Shown: positions 8,181-17,559 of the stretch, piece after piece | How the letters are laid out: every line of letters starts with the position of its first letter | Numbering within the stretch: the first letter of the stretch is position 1 | Source: Bradyrhizobium barranii subsp. apii | Lineage (GTDB): Bacteria; Pseudomonadota; Alphaproteobacteria; Rhizobiales; Xanthobacteraceae | NCBI RefSeq assembly: GCF_011516635.5 | Contig: NZ_CP096255.1 | Location: forward strand, 2,602,501-2,666,500 | Length of the DNA: 64,000 nucleotides | Reading direction: 5' to 3' | Translations under genes and position numbers: made by a program | Notes under the pieces: generated by a model | Databases searched by the model: none | Told to the model about the DNA's origin: nothing | The model's input: only the letters and a program-made list of their open reading frames with translations

Positions 8181-9617
8181 TCATCCAGGCCGCGTCATTT
8201 TCTCCGGCTGCACCAGCCGGTCGAACTCGTCGGCGGAGACGAAGCCGAGCCGCAGCGCCTCCTCCTTCAGCGTGGTGCCGTTGGCATGCGCGGTCTTCGC
8301 CACCTTGGCGGCGTTGTCATAGCCGATCTTCGGGGCGAGCGCGGTCACCAGCATCAGCGAGCGCTGCATCAGCTCCCTGATGCGCTTTTCGTCGGCGCGG
8401 ATGCCGCTGACGCAATGTTCGGTGAAGGAGCGCGCGGCGTCCGCCATCAGCCGGATCGAGTGCAGCATGTTGTAGGCGAGCACGGGCTTGTAGACGTTGA
8501 GCTCGAAATGGCCCTGGCTGCCGGCGACTGTGATCGCAGTGTGATTGCCGAACACCTGGCAGCACACCATCGTCATCGCCTCGCACTGCGTCGGGTTGAC
8601 CTTGCCGGGCATGATCGAGGAGCCCGGCTCGTTCTCCGGCAGGATCAGTTCGCCGAGGCCCGAGCGCGGGCCCGATCCGAGCAGGCGGATGTCGTTGGCG
8701 ATCTTGAACAGGCCTGTCGCGACGGAATTGATGGCGCCGTGCGCCAGCACATAGGCGTCGTTCGAGGCCAGCGCCTCGAATTTGTTGGCGGCGCTGGTGA
8801 AGGGCAGCTTCGTAATCCCGGTAACGTGCTTTGCGAACAGTCTTGCGAAGCGCGGCTTGGAGTTGAGGCCGGTGCCGACGGCGGTGCCGCCCTGGGCCAG
8901 CGGATAGAGGTCCTTCACCGCCACCTTGAGGCGGGCGATGCCGCTTTCGACCTGCGCGGCGTAGCCGGAAAATTCCTGGCCGAGCGTCAGCGGCGTCGCG
9001 TCCTGGGTGTGTGTCCGCCCTATCTTGACGATTTTTGCGAACTCTTTCTCCTTCTTGCGGAGCGCGCGCAGCAGCTCGCCGAGGGCAGGGACGAGATCGG
9101 CATTGATGCGGCTTGCGGCCGCGATGTGCATCGCGGTCGGGAACGAGTCGTTCGACGACTGGCTCATGTTGACGTGATCGTTGGGATGCACCGGCTTCTT
9201 GGCGCCGAGCTCGCCGCCGAGCAGCTCATTGGCACGGTTGGCGATGACCTCGTTGAGGTTCATGTTGCTCTGCGTGCCCGAGCCGGTCTGCCACACGACA
9301 AGCGGGAAATGATCGTCCAGCTTGCCCTCGATCACCTCGCGCGCGGCGCGGATGATGGCGTTGGCCCGGCGCTGGTCGAGCAGGCCGAGCGCGAGGTTGG
9401 ATTGTGCGGCGGCGAGCTTGACGATGCCGAGCGCATGCACGAGCGCGATCGGCATGCGGTCGATGCCGATGCGGAAATTCTGGCGCGAGCGTTCGGTCTG
9501 CGCCCCCCAATAGCGATCGGCGGGGACCTCGATGGGACCGAAACTGTCGGTCTCGGTGCGGCTGGCGGGGCGGGCAGTCTTCGAGCGAGCAGTGTTCGAG
9601 CGAGCAGTCTTGGCCAT
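8181..9617 (-). CDS. fumC: Fumarate hydratase, class II
   Basis: 478 residues from MAKTARSN; an ATG at 9662 would add 15 residues of unlikely leader. Class II fumarase of the TCA cycle: reversible hydration of fumarate to L-malate in the cytoplasm, iron-independent homotetramer. The superfamily signature [11 protein letters not shown] is present, as are GSGTQSNMN, the [11 protein letters not shown] active-site region and [11 protein letters not shown]. The N-terminus carries a short repeated Ala-Arg-Ser/Thr-Lys extension ([15 protein letters not shown]) before the conserved [12 protein letters not shown] start. Flanked by DUF4169/RHH and sspB on the same strand, spaced by about 100-260 bases. 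Confidence 0.97.
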   Translation of the reverse strand: MAKTARSNTARSKTARPASRTETDSFGPIEVPADRYWGAQTERSRQNFRIGIDRMPIALVHALGIVKLAAAQSNLALGLLDQRRANAIIRAAREVIEGKLDDHFPLVVWQTGSGTQSNMNLNEVIANRANELLGGELGAKKPVHPNDHVNMSQSSNDSFPTAMHIAAASRINADLVPALGELLRALRKKEKEFAKIVKIGRTHTQDATPLTLGQEFSGYAAQVESGIARLKVAVKDLYPLAQGGTAVGTGLNSKPRFARLFAKHVTGITKLPFTSAANKFEALASNDAYVLAHGAINSVATGLFKIANDIRLLGSGPRSGLGELILPENEPGSSIMPGKVNPTQCEAMTMVCCQVFGNHTAITVAGSQGHFELNVYKPVLAYNMLHSIRLMADAARSFTEHCVSGIRADEKRIRELMQRSLMLVTALAPKIGYDNAAKVAKTAHANGTTLKEEALRLGFVSADEFDRLVQPEKMTRPG

Positions 9618-9718
9618 GAGCACATCCATTCTGCGGCACGGAATGCCGTGCAGCCTCTTCATGTGCTCTTCTATATCGGCAGTTTGGCCGGGCGCGACCG
9701 TTTCGGGTCCAACCTAGA

Positions 9719-10237
9719 TCATTTCTTGCGGAAACGATCGAGCCGCACCACCTCGGCGCCGCCCTGGTTCGGGGCGGTCGGCTCCTCGGCGCTTTCCGCC
9801 GGTTCACTGGCAGGTGCGGGCACCGCGACGGCCGACGGCGCGGGAGCGGCCGGCAATGTCTCGGGCGAGACCTCGGCGACATCGGAGGTGTCGAACTGGA
9901 GGCCGAACTTCACGGACGGATCGAGGAAGCTCTTGATCGCGCTGAACGGCACGATCAGCCGCTCCGGAATGCCGCCGAAGGACAGGCCGACCTCGAAACG
10001 ATCCTCGAGTACGGTCAGATCCCAGAACTGGTGCTGGAGGATGATCGTCATCTCTTCCGGATATTGCGCCAGGAGCCGCGACGACAGCTTCACGCCCTCG
10101 GCTTTCGACACGAAGGTGATGAAGAAATGGTGCTCGCCCGGCAGTCCATGGGACGCGGCATCGGTCAGCACCTTCCGCAGCACGCCGCGCAGCGCGTCGC
10201 GGGCCAGCACATCGTATCGGATATGATCGGTCGCCAT
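9719..10237 (-). CDS. sspB: SspB-family ClpXP adaptor (alpha type)
   Basis: 172 residues from MATDHIRYD at 10237; the open frame extends upstream to 10288 without a plausible start. The N-terminal domain (about 1-120) fits alphaproteobacterial SspB, which binds ssrA-tagged proteins. A proline/alanine-rich linker follows, and then a short basic tail (VVRLDRFRKK) where the ClpX-binding module sits. SspB delivers tmRNA-tagged, stalled translation products to the ClpXP protease. It lies about 120 bases downstream of ssrA on the same strand, so tag and tag-reader are neighbours. Confidence 0.92.
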   Translation of the reverse strand: MATDHIRYDVLARDALRGVLRKVLTDAASHGLPGEHHFFITFVSKAEGVKLSSRLLAQYPEEMTIILQHQFWDLTVLEDRFEVGLSFGGIPERLIVPFSAIKSFLDPSVKFGLQFDTSDVAEVSPETLPAAPAPSAVAVPAPASEPAESAEEPTAPNQGGAEVVRLDRFRKK

Positions 10238-10354
10238 GGTGGTCCTGTTGCATTCCAGGAGTTGGGCCCTGCCGGCCCGACTCGCCAAGCCGCAATAGTA
10301 CCGCGCCTGACGGGTCAGCAGGAGTCCCCGCCGGGAAGGAAATAAGAGGTAAGT

Positions 10355-10710
10355 GGAGGCTTCTGTTGCCAGGTGCCTCCGAACCCCGCCTAACGGAGCT
10401 TAACCCGTTAGGACTTTAAGATGGTCTTTCAAACTGCGTTACGCAGCCTGAGCAACCGGAGCAAAGTTGTCGTTGGCAACTATTGCAGTAGCCCGATAAC
10501 GGCGGAACAATACCGGGAAAAAGCACGCCCTTTACGCCCTCGTCGATCCTATTTCGCCCCCGCCAAAACCCGCTCTGGGTGCGCCCGCTGGTGGGCTTTG
10601 GTGGAGGCGCCGGGTACCGCCCCCGGGTCCGAATGGTTTATTGCGACGACCGTTTATTTCCATAGCCGGCGAACCGGCAGCCCCAATATAGGGGGCAAAG
10701 GTTTCAAATG
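10355..10710 (-). ncRNA. ssrA: Two-piece (circularly permuted) tmRNA
   Basis: Read on the minus strand. The acceptor piece comes first and ends with CGCCTCCACCA (about 10598-10608). After a short spacer the coding piece begins GGGGGCGAAATAGGATCGAC. Its first seven bases pair with CGCCTCC to form the acceptor stem, and the rest matches the universal tmRNA 5' end. The reading frame at 10439-10477 gives ANDNFAPVAQAA then TAA, the tag of this bacterial group. The tag is followed by a G+C hairpin region (AACGGGTTAAGCTCCGTT). Acceptor-before-coding order is the permuted form typical of alphaproteobacteria. Outer ends are approximate to about 15 bases. Confidence 0.93.
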
Positions 10711-10813
10711 ACAGGTGTTTCGAGCGGCGATCCCACGGTTCCCTTTGGATAGGTCCCGGGCGGGCCTCGGTATGATCTTGGCCCTGGGACGGCCAGCGTT
10801 CTAAGCTCCTGAC

Positions 10814-11419
10814 ATGTCCATGGATTCAGCACCGGCCGCCCAAGAGCCGGACCATCCAGCCGCCCACGCTCCTCCGCCCGGCCTCGTCGCGCTGTTCCTG
10901 GCCTTCGCCCGGATGTCGCTGGCCGGCTTCGGCGGGGTCCTGGTGTTTGCCCGCCACGCCATCGTCGATCAGCACCGCTGGATGACAGCGGACGAGTTCA
11001 ACGAGACCTTTGCGCTCTGCCATTTCCTGCCCGGGCCCAACATCGTCAACCTGTCGATGGTGTTCGGGTCGCGGCTGCGCGGCATCGCCGGCGGCGTTGC
11101 CGCCTTTACCGGGCTGTTGCTGCCGCCGACGGTGATCATGACCGTGCTTGCGATCATCTACGCCCGGTTCGGCGATGTGGAGGTGCTGCGCCGGATCCTC
11201 GCGGGCATCTCCTGCGCGGCGGTCGGGCTGCTGATCGCGGTGGTCTTCCGCATGATGATGCCATTGCTCAAGCGGATGGACGCCGTCGTGCTCATTCTCA
11301 TGCTCGGTGTGTTCGTTGCGATCGGCGTGCTTCGCCTGCCGCTCCAGGCGGTGCTGCTGGTCGCGATTCCCATCAGTATCGGCGTCACATATTGGGTGCG
11401 GCGGAAGGTAGCAGCATGA
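10814..11419 (+). CDS. Chromate transporter, N-terminal-type half
   Basis: 201 residues, one CHR domain with about five membrane helices. Motifs are GFGGVLVFARHAIVDQ and FNETFALCHFLPGPNIVNLS, which correspond to the conserved GGP / PGP regions of ChrA proteins. This is a short-chain CHR protein and overlaps the next CHR gene by four bases (ATGA). Such pairs are read as the two halves of a full-length ChrA and probably act as a heterodimer. CHR proteins export chromate in the characterised cases, but many chromosomal family members have unproved substrates, and no chrB regulator lies here. Confidence 0.88.
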   Translation: MSMDSAPAAQEPDHPAAHAPPPGLVALFLAFARMSLAGFGGVLVFARHAIVDQHRWMTADEFNETFALCHFLPGPNIVNLSMVFGSRLRGIAGGVAAFTGLLLPPTVIMTVLAIIYARFGDVEVLRRILAGISCAAVGLLIAVVFRMMMPLLKRMDAVVLILMLGVFVAIGVLRLPLQAVLLVAIPISIGVTYWVRRKVAA

Positions 11420-11946
11420 ACAGCGAAAACCCGATCTGGGCGCTGATCTCCACCTTTGGTCTAATGTCGCTGTTCGCAGTCGGCGGCGCTGCGGCGGCGG
11501 TACCGGAGATGCACCGCATCGCGGTCGACGTGCATCACTGGATGACCGAGAAGCAGTTCGCCGACGCCTATGCGATCGCACAGCTCTCGCCAAGTCCGAA
11601 CGTACTTATCGTCACGTTAATCGGCTATGCCGTCGCCGGCATCCCCGGCGCGCTGGCGGCAACGCTGGCGATGTGCCTGCCGACGGCGCTGCTTGCCTAT
11701 TATGTCAGCCGTCTGCTGAGCCGGCCCAGCCAATCGCGCTGGCCCGCCTTGATTCAGACTGCACTGGTTCCGCTATCGATTGGATTGATGGCAGCCAGCG
11801 CCCTGATCCTGGCCCAGTCGACCGATCGCACCTTTGCTGCGCTGCTTCTGACCGCGGCAGTTGCAGTGCTCGCGTCCGTCTCGCGCATCAATCCACTCTG
11901 GCTTCTGCTCGCCGGAGGCCTGATTGGTTTTGCTGGCATTGTGTAA
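11416..11946 (+). CDS. Chromate transporter, C-terminal-type half
   Basis: 176 residues from the ATG at 11416, which overlaps the upstream stop; the frame opens at 11392 but that start lies inside the previous gene. Second short-chain CHR protein: LMSLFAVGGAAAAVPEMHR, then the DAYAIAQLSPSPN motif that is the counterpart of the PGP region in the first half, and about five or six hydrophobic helices. Translationally coupled partner of the preceding gene. The sequence divergence between the two halves fits the antiparallel-duplication model of CHR proteins. Confidence 0.88.
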   Translation: MNSENPIWALISTFGLMSLFAVGGAAAAVPEMHRIAVDVHHWMTEKQFADAYAIAQLSPSPNVLIVTLIGYAVAGIPGALAATLAMCLPTALLAYYVSRLLSRPSQSRWPALIQTALVPLSIGLMAASALILAQSTDRTFAALLLTAAVAVLASVSRINPLWLLLAGGLIGFAGIV

Positions 11947-12040
11947 TGAAAATCGCTAGGCAGTGATCCGGGCGGGGGATCCTTTTCCAGCCGATTAGAA
12001 CAACAGTGCTCGTGACTTAGGAGTCGCGGAGGAGACAAGC

Positions 12041-12802
12041 ATGGCCGACACGATGGGCCACTCGGCGACTGCCACCCGAAACACCTCGGTGGCGATCGGC
12101 TTCTGCCTGCTGGCGATCGCGCCGCAGATTTTCGAATTCATCTGGTCGATCGGGACGATCTTTGGCTGGGGTGCCGGGCGCGGCCCACTGCAGGTCGTAA
12201 CCGGCCATGCGACAGCGCTGCTCGCCGGCGCGCCCAGTGCCATATTCGGATCGTTCGGTGCCGGCACCAAGAAGGCGTCATCTGATGTGCTGCTGGCGCT
12301 GATCTATTCCTATCCGCTGTTTGCGGTGGCGATCCTCACGCTGTTCATGACGATCCGGTCGGCGCAGGACTATGTCGGCGGCGTCATCCTGATGGCGCTC
12401 GCCCTGTTCGCGCTGTGGGCGTCGAGCGATCTGCAGGGCATGCGCGGCTTCTCCTTCGGTGCCGGCACGGCACCGCGGATGTTCGGTGGATTGCTGGTGG
12501 CCTTGTCGGCCGCCATCGCCTTGACCGGCCTTCTGACCGATGGGCCGGCGATGGCCCATTATTCCTGGCGCGGGCCTCTGTTCGTGATGGTCGCGATCCT
12601 GTTTTTCGCGCTGGCGATCCGGCCGCTCGGCCTCGTGGTCACGGCCTTCGTGAGCTTCATGATTGCAGCGCTGGGCTCGCATGAGACGCGCTGGCTGGAG
12701 GCCGCCATCGTCGGCGCCTGCCTGACGCTCGGCTGCGCAATCCTGTTCCCGTACGTGCTCGGGTTGCCGATGCCGATGTTCCCGCGTTTCCTGGTTCAGT
12801 GA
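12041..12802 (+). CDS. tctB: Tripartite tricarboxylate transporter, TctB-type small membrane subunit
   Basis: 253 residues, good ribosome binding site GGAGGAGACAAGC. About six hydrophobic segments. The C-terminal two thirds (from about residue 85) fit TctB, with the characteristic GFSFGAGTAPRMFGGLL segment. The N-terminal region of about 80 residues, also hydrophobic, makes it longer than many TctB proteins (about 150 residues). TctB and TctA form the membrane part of a sodium- or proton-driven, binding-protein-dependent carboxylate uptake system. Followed after seven bases by tctA. Confidence 0.88.
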   Translation: MADTMGHSATATRNTSVAIGFCLLAIAPQIFEFIWSIGTIFGWGAGRGPLQVVTGHATALLAGAPSAIFGSFGAGTKKASSDVLLALIYSYPLFAVAILTLFMTIRSAQDYVGGVILMALALFALWASSDLQGMRGFSFGAGTAPRMFGGLLVALSAAIALTGLLTDGPAMAHYSWRGPLFVMVAILFFALAIRPLGLVVTAFVSFMIAALGSHETRWLEAAIVGACLTLGCAILFPYVLGLPMPMFPRFLVQ

Positions 12803-12809
12803 GGGTGTA

Positions 12810-14324
12810 ATGGAGCTCTTTGCCAACCTCGCTCACGGTTTTGCCGTCGCGTTCTCTCCGATCAACCTGCTGATGTGCCTGATCGGCGCCCTCGTGGGCA
12901 CGCTCGTCGGCGTGTTGCCGGGCATCGGCACCATCGCGACGGTCGCGATGCTGCTGCCGATCACTTTCGGCCTGCCGCCAGTCGGCGCGCTGATCATGCT
13001 CGCCGGCATCTATTACGGCGCCCAGTATGGCGGCTCGACCACGTCGATCCTGGTCAACATACCCGGTGAGGCGACATCGGTCGTCACCGCCATCGACGGC
13101 CACCAGATGGCCAAGCAGGGCCGCGCCGGCCCGGCGCTGGCGATCGCCGCGATTGGCTCGTTCTTCGCCGGCTGCGTTGCGACCGTTTTGATCGCCGTCC
13201 TCGGCGCGCCGCTCACGAAGCTCGCGCTGGCGTTCGGTCCGGCCGAGTATTTCTCGCTGATGGTGCTCGGCCTGATCTTCGCGGTGGTGCTTGCCAAAGG
13301 CTCGGTGCTGAAGGCGATCGCGATGATCGTGTTCGGCCTGCTGCTCTCGATCGTCGGCTCTGACATCGAGACCGGCGCCTCGCGCATGGCCTTCAACATT
13401 CCGGAGCTCGCCGACGGCCTCGGCTTCGCGACGGTGGCGATGGGTGTATTCGGCTTCGCCGAGATCATCCGCAATCTCGACGCCGGCGCCGAGATGAATC
13501 GCGATCTCGTGCAGCAGAAGATCACCGGCCTGATGCCGACCAGGAAAGACCTGACCGACTCGGCGCCCGCGATCCTGCGCGGCACGGTGCTCGGCTCGAT
13601 CCTCGGCATTCTGCCGGGCGGCGGCGCGGTCATCGCGTCGTTTGCCGCCTATACGCTCGAGAAGAAGCTCGCCAAGAACCCGTCGCGGTTCGGCCGCGGC
13701 GCGATCGAGGGCGTGGCGGGGCCGGAAAGCGCCAACAACGCCGCGGCGCAGACCTCGTTCATTCCGCTGCTGACGCTCGGCATCCCGCCGAACGCGGTGA
13801 TGGCGCTGATGGTCGGCGCGATGACCATCCACGGCATCGTGCCGGGTCCGCAGGTCATGCAGAAGCAGCCGGATCTGGTCTGGGGCATGATCGCCTCGAT
13901 GTGGATCGGCAATCTGATGCTGATCATCATCAACCTGCCGCTCGTCGGAATCTGGGTGCGGCTGCTGCGCGTGCCTTACCGGCTGATGTTCCCCTCGATC
14001 GTGATCTTCTGCGCGATCGGGATCTACTCGGTGAACAACGCACCGGTCGACGTCATCCTCGCGGGCGTCTTCGGTCTGGTCGGCTACTGGCTGATCAAGC
14101 ACGATTTCGAGCCGGCACCGCTGCTGCTCGGCATGGTGCTCGGACCGCTGATGGAAGAGAACCTGCGTCGTGCGCTGCTGATCTCGCGCGGCGACTGGAG
14201 CGTGTTCCTGACGCGTCCGTTGTCGGCAGTGCTGCTGGCGATCGCGGCGTTTCTGCTGATCCTCACGGTCCTGCCCGTGCTGCGCGCCAAGCGCGACGAG
14301 GTGTTCACCGAATCCGAGAACTGA
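12810..14324 (+). CDS. tctA: Tripartite tricarboxylate transporter, TctA-type large membrane subunit
   Basis: 504 residues with about twelve membrane helices. Family motifs are clear: GVLPGIGTIATVAMLLP near the N-terminus, the GIYYGAQYGGSTTSILVNIPGE signature (from about residue 66), and GGGAVIASFAAYTLEKK in the second half-repeat. Ribosome binding site GAGGGTG. Main permease of the TctABC system in the inner membrane; substrates in the family include citrate and other carboxylates or aromatic acids, not predictable here. A strong terminator follows, before tctC. Confidence 0.95.
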   Translation: MELFANLAHGFAVAFSPINLLMCLIGALVGTLVGVLPGIGTIATVAMLLPITFGLPPVGALIMLAGIYYGAQYGGSTTSILVNIPGEATSVVTAIDGHQMAKQGRAGPALAIAAIGSFFAGCVATVLIAVLGAPLTKLALAFGPAEYFSLMVLGLIFAVVLAKGSVLKAIAMIVFGLLLSIVGSDIETGASRMAFNIPELADGLGFATVAMGVFGFAEIIRNLDAGAEMNRDLVQQKITGLMPTRKDLTDSAPAILRGTVLGSILGILPGGGAVIASFAAYTLEKKLAKNPSRFGRGAIEGVAGPESANNAAAQTSFIPLLTLGIPPNAVMALMVGAMTIHGIVPGPQVMQKQPDLVWGMIASMWIGNLMLIIINLPLVGIWVRLLRVPYRLMFPSIVIFCAIGIYSVNNAPVDVILAGVFGLVGYWLIKHDFEPAPLLLGMVLGPLMEENLRRALLISRGDWSVFLTRPLSAVLLAIAAFLLILTVLPVLRAKRDEVFTESEN

Positions 14325-14410
14325 CCGCGCCTGCGTTGTCGCGGCGCCCTGCGTCCGCACGCCGCATTCGGAAGTCGAATCGACTTGTGTGACCGCTTCG
14401 TGAAATGAAA

Positions 14411-14437
14411 ATGCCGGCCCTGTGGCCGGCATTTTTG
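14411..14437 (+). terminator. Terminator between tctA and tctC
   Basis: Stem ATGCCGGCC / GGCCGGCAT with loop CTGT or similar, then TTTTTG. It lies between the membrane-subunit genes and the binding-protein gene, so tctC either has its own promoter or depends on readthrough. Confidence 0.88.
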
Positions 14438-14459
14438 TTTTACGTCCGAGGGGATCGAG

Positions 14460-15440
14460 ATGACTTCCATTCGCGCGCTTGCGGGCGCATGTGCTGCGGC
14501 GTTCGCATCGTTGTGCGGCTTTGTCGCACCGGCGGAGGCGCAGACCTATCCGACGCGCAGCATCACCATGATCGTGCCGTTCGCGGCCGGCGGACCGACC
14601 GACGTGATTTCGCGCATCGTCACCGGGCACATGGCGCGCAGACGCGGACAGAGCATCATCATCGAGAACGTGGTCGGCGCTGGCGGCACCACCGCGACGA
14701 CGCGCGCTGCGCGCGCGGCCAATGACGGCTATACGCTCATTACCGGGCATATGGGCACGCATGCCGCCTCCGTGCCGCTCTATCCGAAACTCGCCTACCA
14801 CCCGGAAAAGGATTTTGAGCCGGTCGCGCTGCTCGCGGGCACGCCGATCCTGATCCTGGCGCGCAAGGACTTTCCGCCGAAAGACCTCAAGGAGTTCGTC
14901 GCCTACGTGAAAGCGAACGCCGAGAAGGTCAACGCCGCGCATGCCGGCGTCGGCTCGGTCTCGCACGTCTCCTGCGAGCTCCTGCACTCGATCCTCGACA
15001 TCAAGCCGGTCGGCGTGCCCTTCAACGGCACGGGCCCCGCGATGAATGCGCTGGTGGCCGGACAGGTCGACTACATGTGCGACCAGATCGTCAATGCGGT
15101 GCCGCAGATCAATGCCGGCACCATCAAGGCCTATGCGATCGCGACGGCCGAGCGCAATCCGTCGCTGCCGAACGTGCCGACGACGGCGGAGGCCGGCCTG
15201 CCTGCCTTCCAGGCCCAGGCCTGGAACGCCATGTTCGCGCCGAAGGGAACTTCGCCCGCGATCATTGCGAGCCTGAATGCCGCCGCCATCAAGGCGCTCG
15301 ACGACGAGACCGTGAAGAAGCGCCTGCTCGAGCTCGGCAGCGTCATTCCGGGGCCCAAGGACCGGACGCCGGAGGCGCTGGCGACCCTCGTCAAGAACGA
15401 GATCGCGAAGTGGACCCCGGTGCTCAAGCCGGCAACTTAA
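14460..15440 (+). CDS. tctC: Tripartite tricarboxylate transporter substrate-binding protein (TctC/Bug family)
   Basis: 326 residues. Sec signal at about 1-28 ending near PAEAQTYP. Then come the Bug-family opening RSITMIVPFAAGGPTDVISRIV and later NGTGPAMNALVAGQVDYMCDQ, both conserved in this family. Start ATG at 14460 with GAGGGGATCGAG upstream. Periplasmic binding component for the adjacent TctBA permease. It is separated from tctA by a terminator. Confidence 0.94.
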   Translation: MTSIRALAGACAAAFASLCGFVAPAEAQTYPTRSITMIVPFAAGGPTDVISRIVTGHMARRRGQSIIIENVVGAGGTTATTRAARAANDGYTLITGHMGTHAASVPLYPKLAYHPEKDFEPVALLAGTPILILARKDFPPKDLKEFVAYVKANAEKVNAAHAGVGSVSHVSCELLHSILDIKPVGVPFNGTGPAMNALVAGQVDYMCDQIVNAVPQINAGTIKAYAIATAERNPSLPNVPTTAEAGLPAFQAQAWNAMFAPKGTSPAIIASLNAAAIKALDDETVKKRLLELGSVIPGPKDRTPEALATLVKNEIAKWTPVLKPAT

Positions 15441-15462
15441 CGAGCACTTTCAAGCCGATAGG

Positions 15463-15499
15463 CGAGGGGCGGGACGCAAGTTCCGCCCCTCGTTGTTTG
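15463..15499 (+). terminator. Terminator after tctC
   Basis: Stem CGAGGGGCGG / CCGCCCCTCG with a loop of about ten bases, followed by TTGTTT, 22 bases after the tctC stop. Confidence 0.85.
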
Positions 15500-15610
15500 C
15501 ACCGGGAATAGTCACTTTTCGGGGTATAATGGGCTTAAACAGCGAATCGCTGCTGTCGTAGCGCGGGGCGCGCCGTTAAGTTCGCCGCCTCCCCAAAGGC
15601 TCAATGGCAC

Positions 15611-16405
15611 ATGCACCAGTATCAGGACCTGCTCGAGCGGATTCTTTCAGACGGCGCCGAGAAGACCGACCGGACCGGTACCGGCACGCTGTCGGTGTTC
15701 GGCCATCAGATGCGCTTCAACCTGTCTGCCGGCTTCCCGATGCTGACCACCAAGCGGCTGCCGCTGAAGGCGATCGTGCATGAGCTGTTGTGGTTCCTGA
15801 AGGGCGACACCAACATCAAATATCTGCGCGACAACGGCGTCACCATCTGGGACGAGTGGGCCGATGCCAATGGCGATCTCGGGCCGGTCTACGGCCATCA
15901 ATGGCGTTCCTGGCCCACGGCCGACGGGCGCAGCATCGACCAGATTGCCAATGTCATCGACATGATCAAGCGCACCCCGGACTCGCGCCGGCTGATCGTC
16001 ACCGCCTGGAATCCCGCCGACGTCGAGAAGATGGCGCTGCCGCCCTGCCACCTGCTGTTCCAGTTCTATGTCGCCAACGGCAAATTGTCCTGCCAGCTCT
16101 ATCAGCGCTCGGCCGATGTCTTCCTCGGTGTACCCTTCAACATCGCATCCTATGCGCTGCTCACGATGATGGTCGCACAGGTCACGGGGTTGAAGCCCGG
16201 CGACTTCGTTCACTCGCTCGGCGACACCCATCTCTATTCCAATCACCTGGAGCAGGCGCGGCTCCAGCTCACGCGCGCGCCGCGGACGCTGCCGGTGATG
16301 CGGATCAATCCCGATGTGAAGGACATCTTCTCCTTCCGCTACGAGGATTTCGAGCTCGTCGGCTACGACCCGCATCCGCACATCAAGGCGGAAGTCGCGG
16401 TCTAA
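15611..16405 (+). CDS. thyA: Thymidylate synthase
   Basis: 264 residues, the same length as the E. coli enzyme. It makes dTMP from dUMP with 5,10-methylenetetrahydrofolate, leaving dihydrofolate. Catalytic cysteine is Cys146 in [29 protein letters not shown] and [20 protein letters not shown] complete the active site. Head of a three-gene run with a GNAT acetyltransferase (5-base gap) and folA, so the dihydrofolate it produces is recycled by its own operon partner. Confidence 0.98.
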   Translation: MHQYQDLLERILSDGAEKTDRTGTGTLSVFGHQMRFNLSAGFPMLTTKRLPLKAIVHELLWFLKGDTNIKYLRDNGVTIWDEWADANGDLGPVYGHQWRSWPTADGRSIDQIANVIDMIKRTPDSRRLIVTAWNPADVEKMALPPCHLLFQFYVANGKLSCQLYQRSADVFLGVPFNIASYALLTMMVAQVTGLKPGDFVHSLGDTHLYSNHLEQARLQLTRAPRTLPVMRINPDVKDIFSFRYEDFELVGYDPHPHIKAEVAV

Positions 16406-16410
16406 CGCAG

Positions 16411-16896
16411 ATGTCGTTGACCATCCGCCGCGTGCGCGCCGGTGAAGCCGGGCTGGTTCTTGCTCTCATCCGCGAGCTTGCCGAATACGAAAAGCTTTCG
16501 CACGAAGTCGAGGCGACCGAGGCGATGATTGCGGAAGCGCTGTTCGGCGAGCGTCCGCAGCTCTATTGCGCCATTGCCGAGTGGAACGGCGAGCCCGTCG
16601 GCTTTGCGGTCTGGTTCGTCAATTTCTCCACTTTCAGCGGCCGTCGCGGCATCTATCTCGAAGATCTCTATGTGCGGCCGTCGCATCGGGGCAAGGGCCT
16701 CGGCAAGGCGCTGCTGGTCTATCTCGCCAGGGAGTGCGTCGACAACGGCTGGTCGCGGCTGCAATGGGCGGTGCTCGACTGGAACGCGCCGTCGATCGCG
16801 TTCTACAAATCGCTCGGCGCCGTCATGATGGACGACTGGACGCTGTGCCGCGTCACCGGCCCCGCGCTGACACGACTTGCAGGGAGCGCGTCCTGA
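16411..16896 (+). CDS. GNAT-family N-acetyltransferase
   Basis: 161 residues from ATG at 16411. Clear GNAT fold: TIRRVRAGEAGLVLALIREL at the start, LEDLYVRPSHRGKGLGKALL containing the acetyl-CoA loop (RGKGLG, about residues 91-96), then WNAPSIAFYKSLGA. Resembles the diamine acetyltransferase (SSAT)-like branch. Overlaps the folA start by one base, so translation of the three genes is coupled. Substrate not known; its place between thyA and folA does not indicate one. Confidence 0.9.
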   Translation: MSLTIRRVRAGEAGLVLALIRELAEYEKLSHEVEATEAMIAEALFGERPQLYCAIAEWNGEPVGFAVWFVNFSTFSGRRGIYLEDLYVRPSHRGKGLGKALLVYLARECVDNGWSRLQWAVLDWNAPSIAFYKSLGAVMMDDWTLCRVTGPALTRLAGSAS

Positions 16897-17405
16897 TGGA
16901 GATCATCTTCGTCGTAGCGATCGCGGAGAACGGCGTCATCGGCGCCGGCAACGGGTTCCCGTGGCGATTGAAATCCGATATGGCGCGCTTCAAGGCGCTC
17001 ACGATCGGCAAGCCCGTGATCATGGGCCGCAAGACCTTCGAAACCCTGCGCCGGCCGCTTCCTGGCCGTACCAACATCGTCATCACGCGCGATGCGGATT
17101 ATCGCGCCAATGGCGCCATCGTCACGACATCGGCTGCCGATGCGGGCGCGGTTGCGCTTGGCGATGCCCTGCGGCGTTCGGTCGCCGAGATCGCGGTGAT
17201 CGGTGGCGCCGAGATCTACCGGCAATGGCTCGATCGCGCCGATCGCCTCGAAATCACCGAAGTGCATGCGCGCCCCGAAGGCGACACGCATTTCGACATC
17301 GACAAGGCAGAGTGGGATGAGGTTGAGCGCATCCGGCATCCTGCCGGACCCGACGACAGCGCCGACTACTCCTATGTGACATATCGTCGGCGGGCGGGCA
17401 ATTAA
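16896..17405 (+). CDS. folA: Dihydrofolate reductase
   Basis: 169 residues. NADPH-dependent reduction of dihydrofolate to tetrahydrofolate. Motifs: IFVVAIAENGVIG, FPWRLKSDMARFKALT with the active-site acidic Asp, VIMGRKTFETL for NADPH, and VIGGAEIYRQWL. The start codon overlaps the GNAT stop by one base. Last gene of thyA-GNAT-folA; functionally the direct partner of ThyA. Confidence 0.97.
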   Translation: MEIIFVVAIAENGVIGAGNGFPWRLKSDMARFKALTIGKPVIMGRKTFETLRRPLPGRTNIVITRDADYRANGAIVTTSAADAGAVALGDALRRSVAEIAVIGGAEIYRQWLDRADRLEITEVHARPEGDTHFDIDKAEWDEVERIRHPAGPDDSADYSYVTYRRRAGN

Positions 17406-17474
17406 CCGCATTCGTCAATGTTTACATTGACTTTTTCGTGCCCGAGCATAGCTCGAAGGACAGCCCGGGCCGCG

Positions 17475-17503
17475 TTGTAAGGGACTTGCCTGTCCCCTAT
17501 AAA
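17475..17503 (+). promoter_or_regulatory. Candidate sigma-70-type promoter of hflKC
   Basis: TTGTAA at 17475-17480, 17-base spacer, TATAAA at 17498-17503. Transcription would start near 17510, about 50 bases ahead of the hflK ATG. Best -35/-10 pair in this intergenic region. Confidence 0.6.
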
Positions 17504-17559
17504 GCCGGACCGGACAAAGCGGGCGGGGGCGATTTTCACCCTGCCGAGGAGAGCGTCGA

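Noticed and set aside
10421..10711. 96-residue open frame on the plus strand
   Set aside because: It lies antisense to the tmRNA gene, whose acceptor stem, 5' end and tag sequence are clear on the minus strand.
12657..14987. 776-residue minus-strand frame
   Set aside because: Histidine/arginine/aspartate-rich antisense shadow of tctA; no domain, and tctB-tctA-tctC are certain on the other strand.
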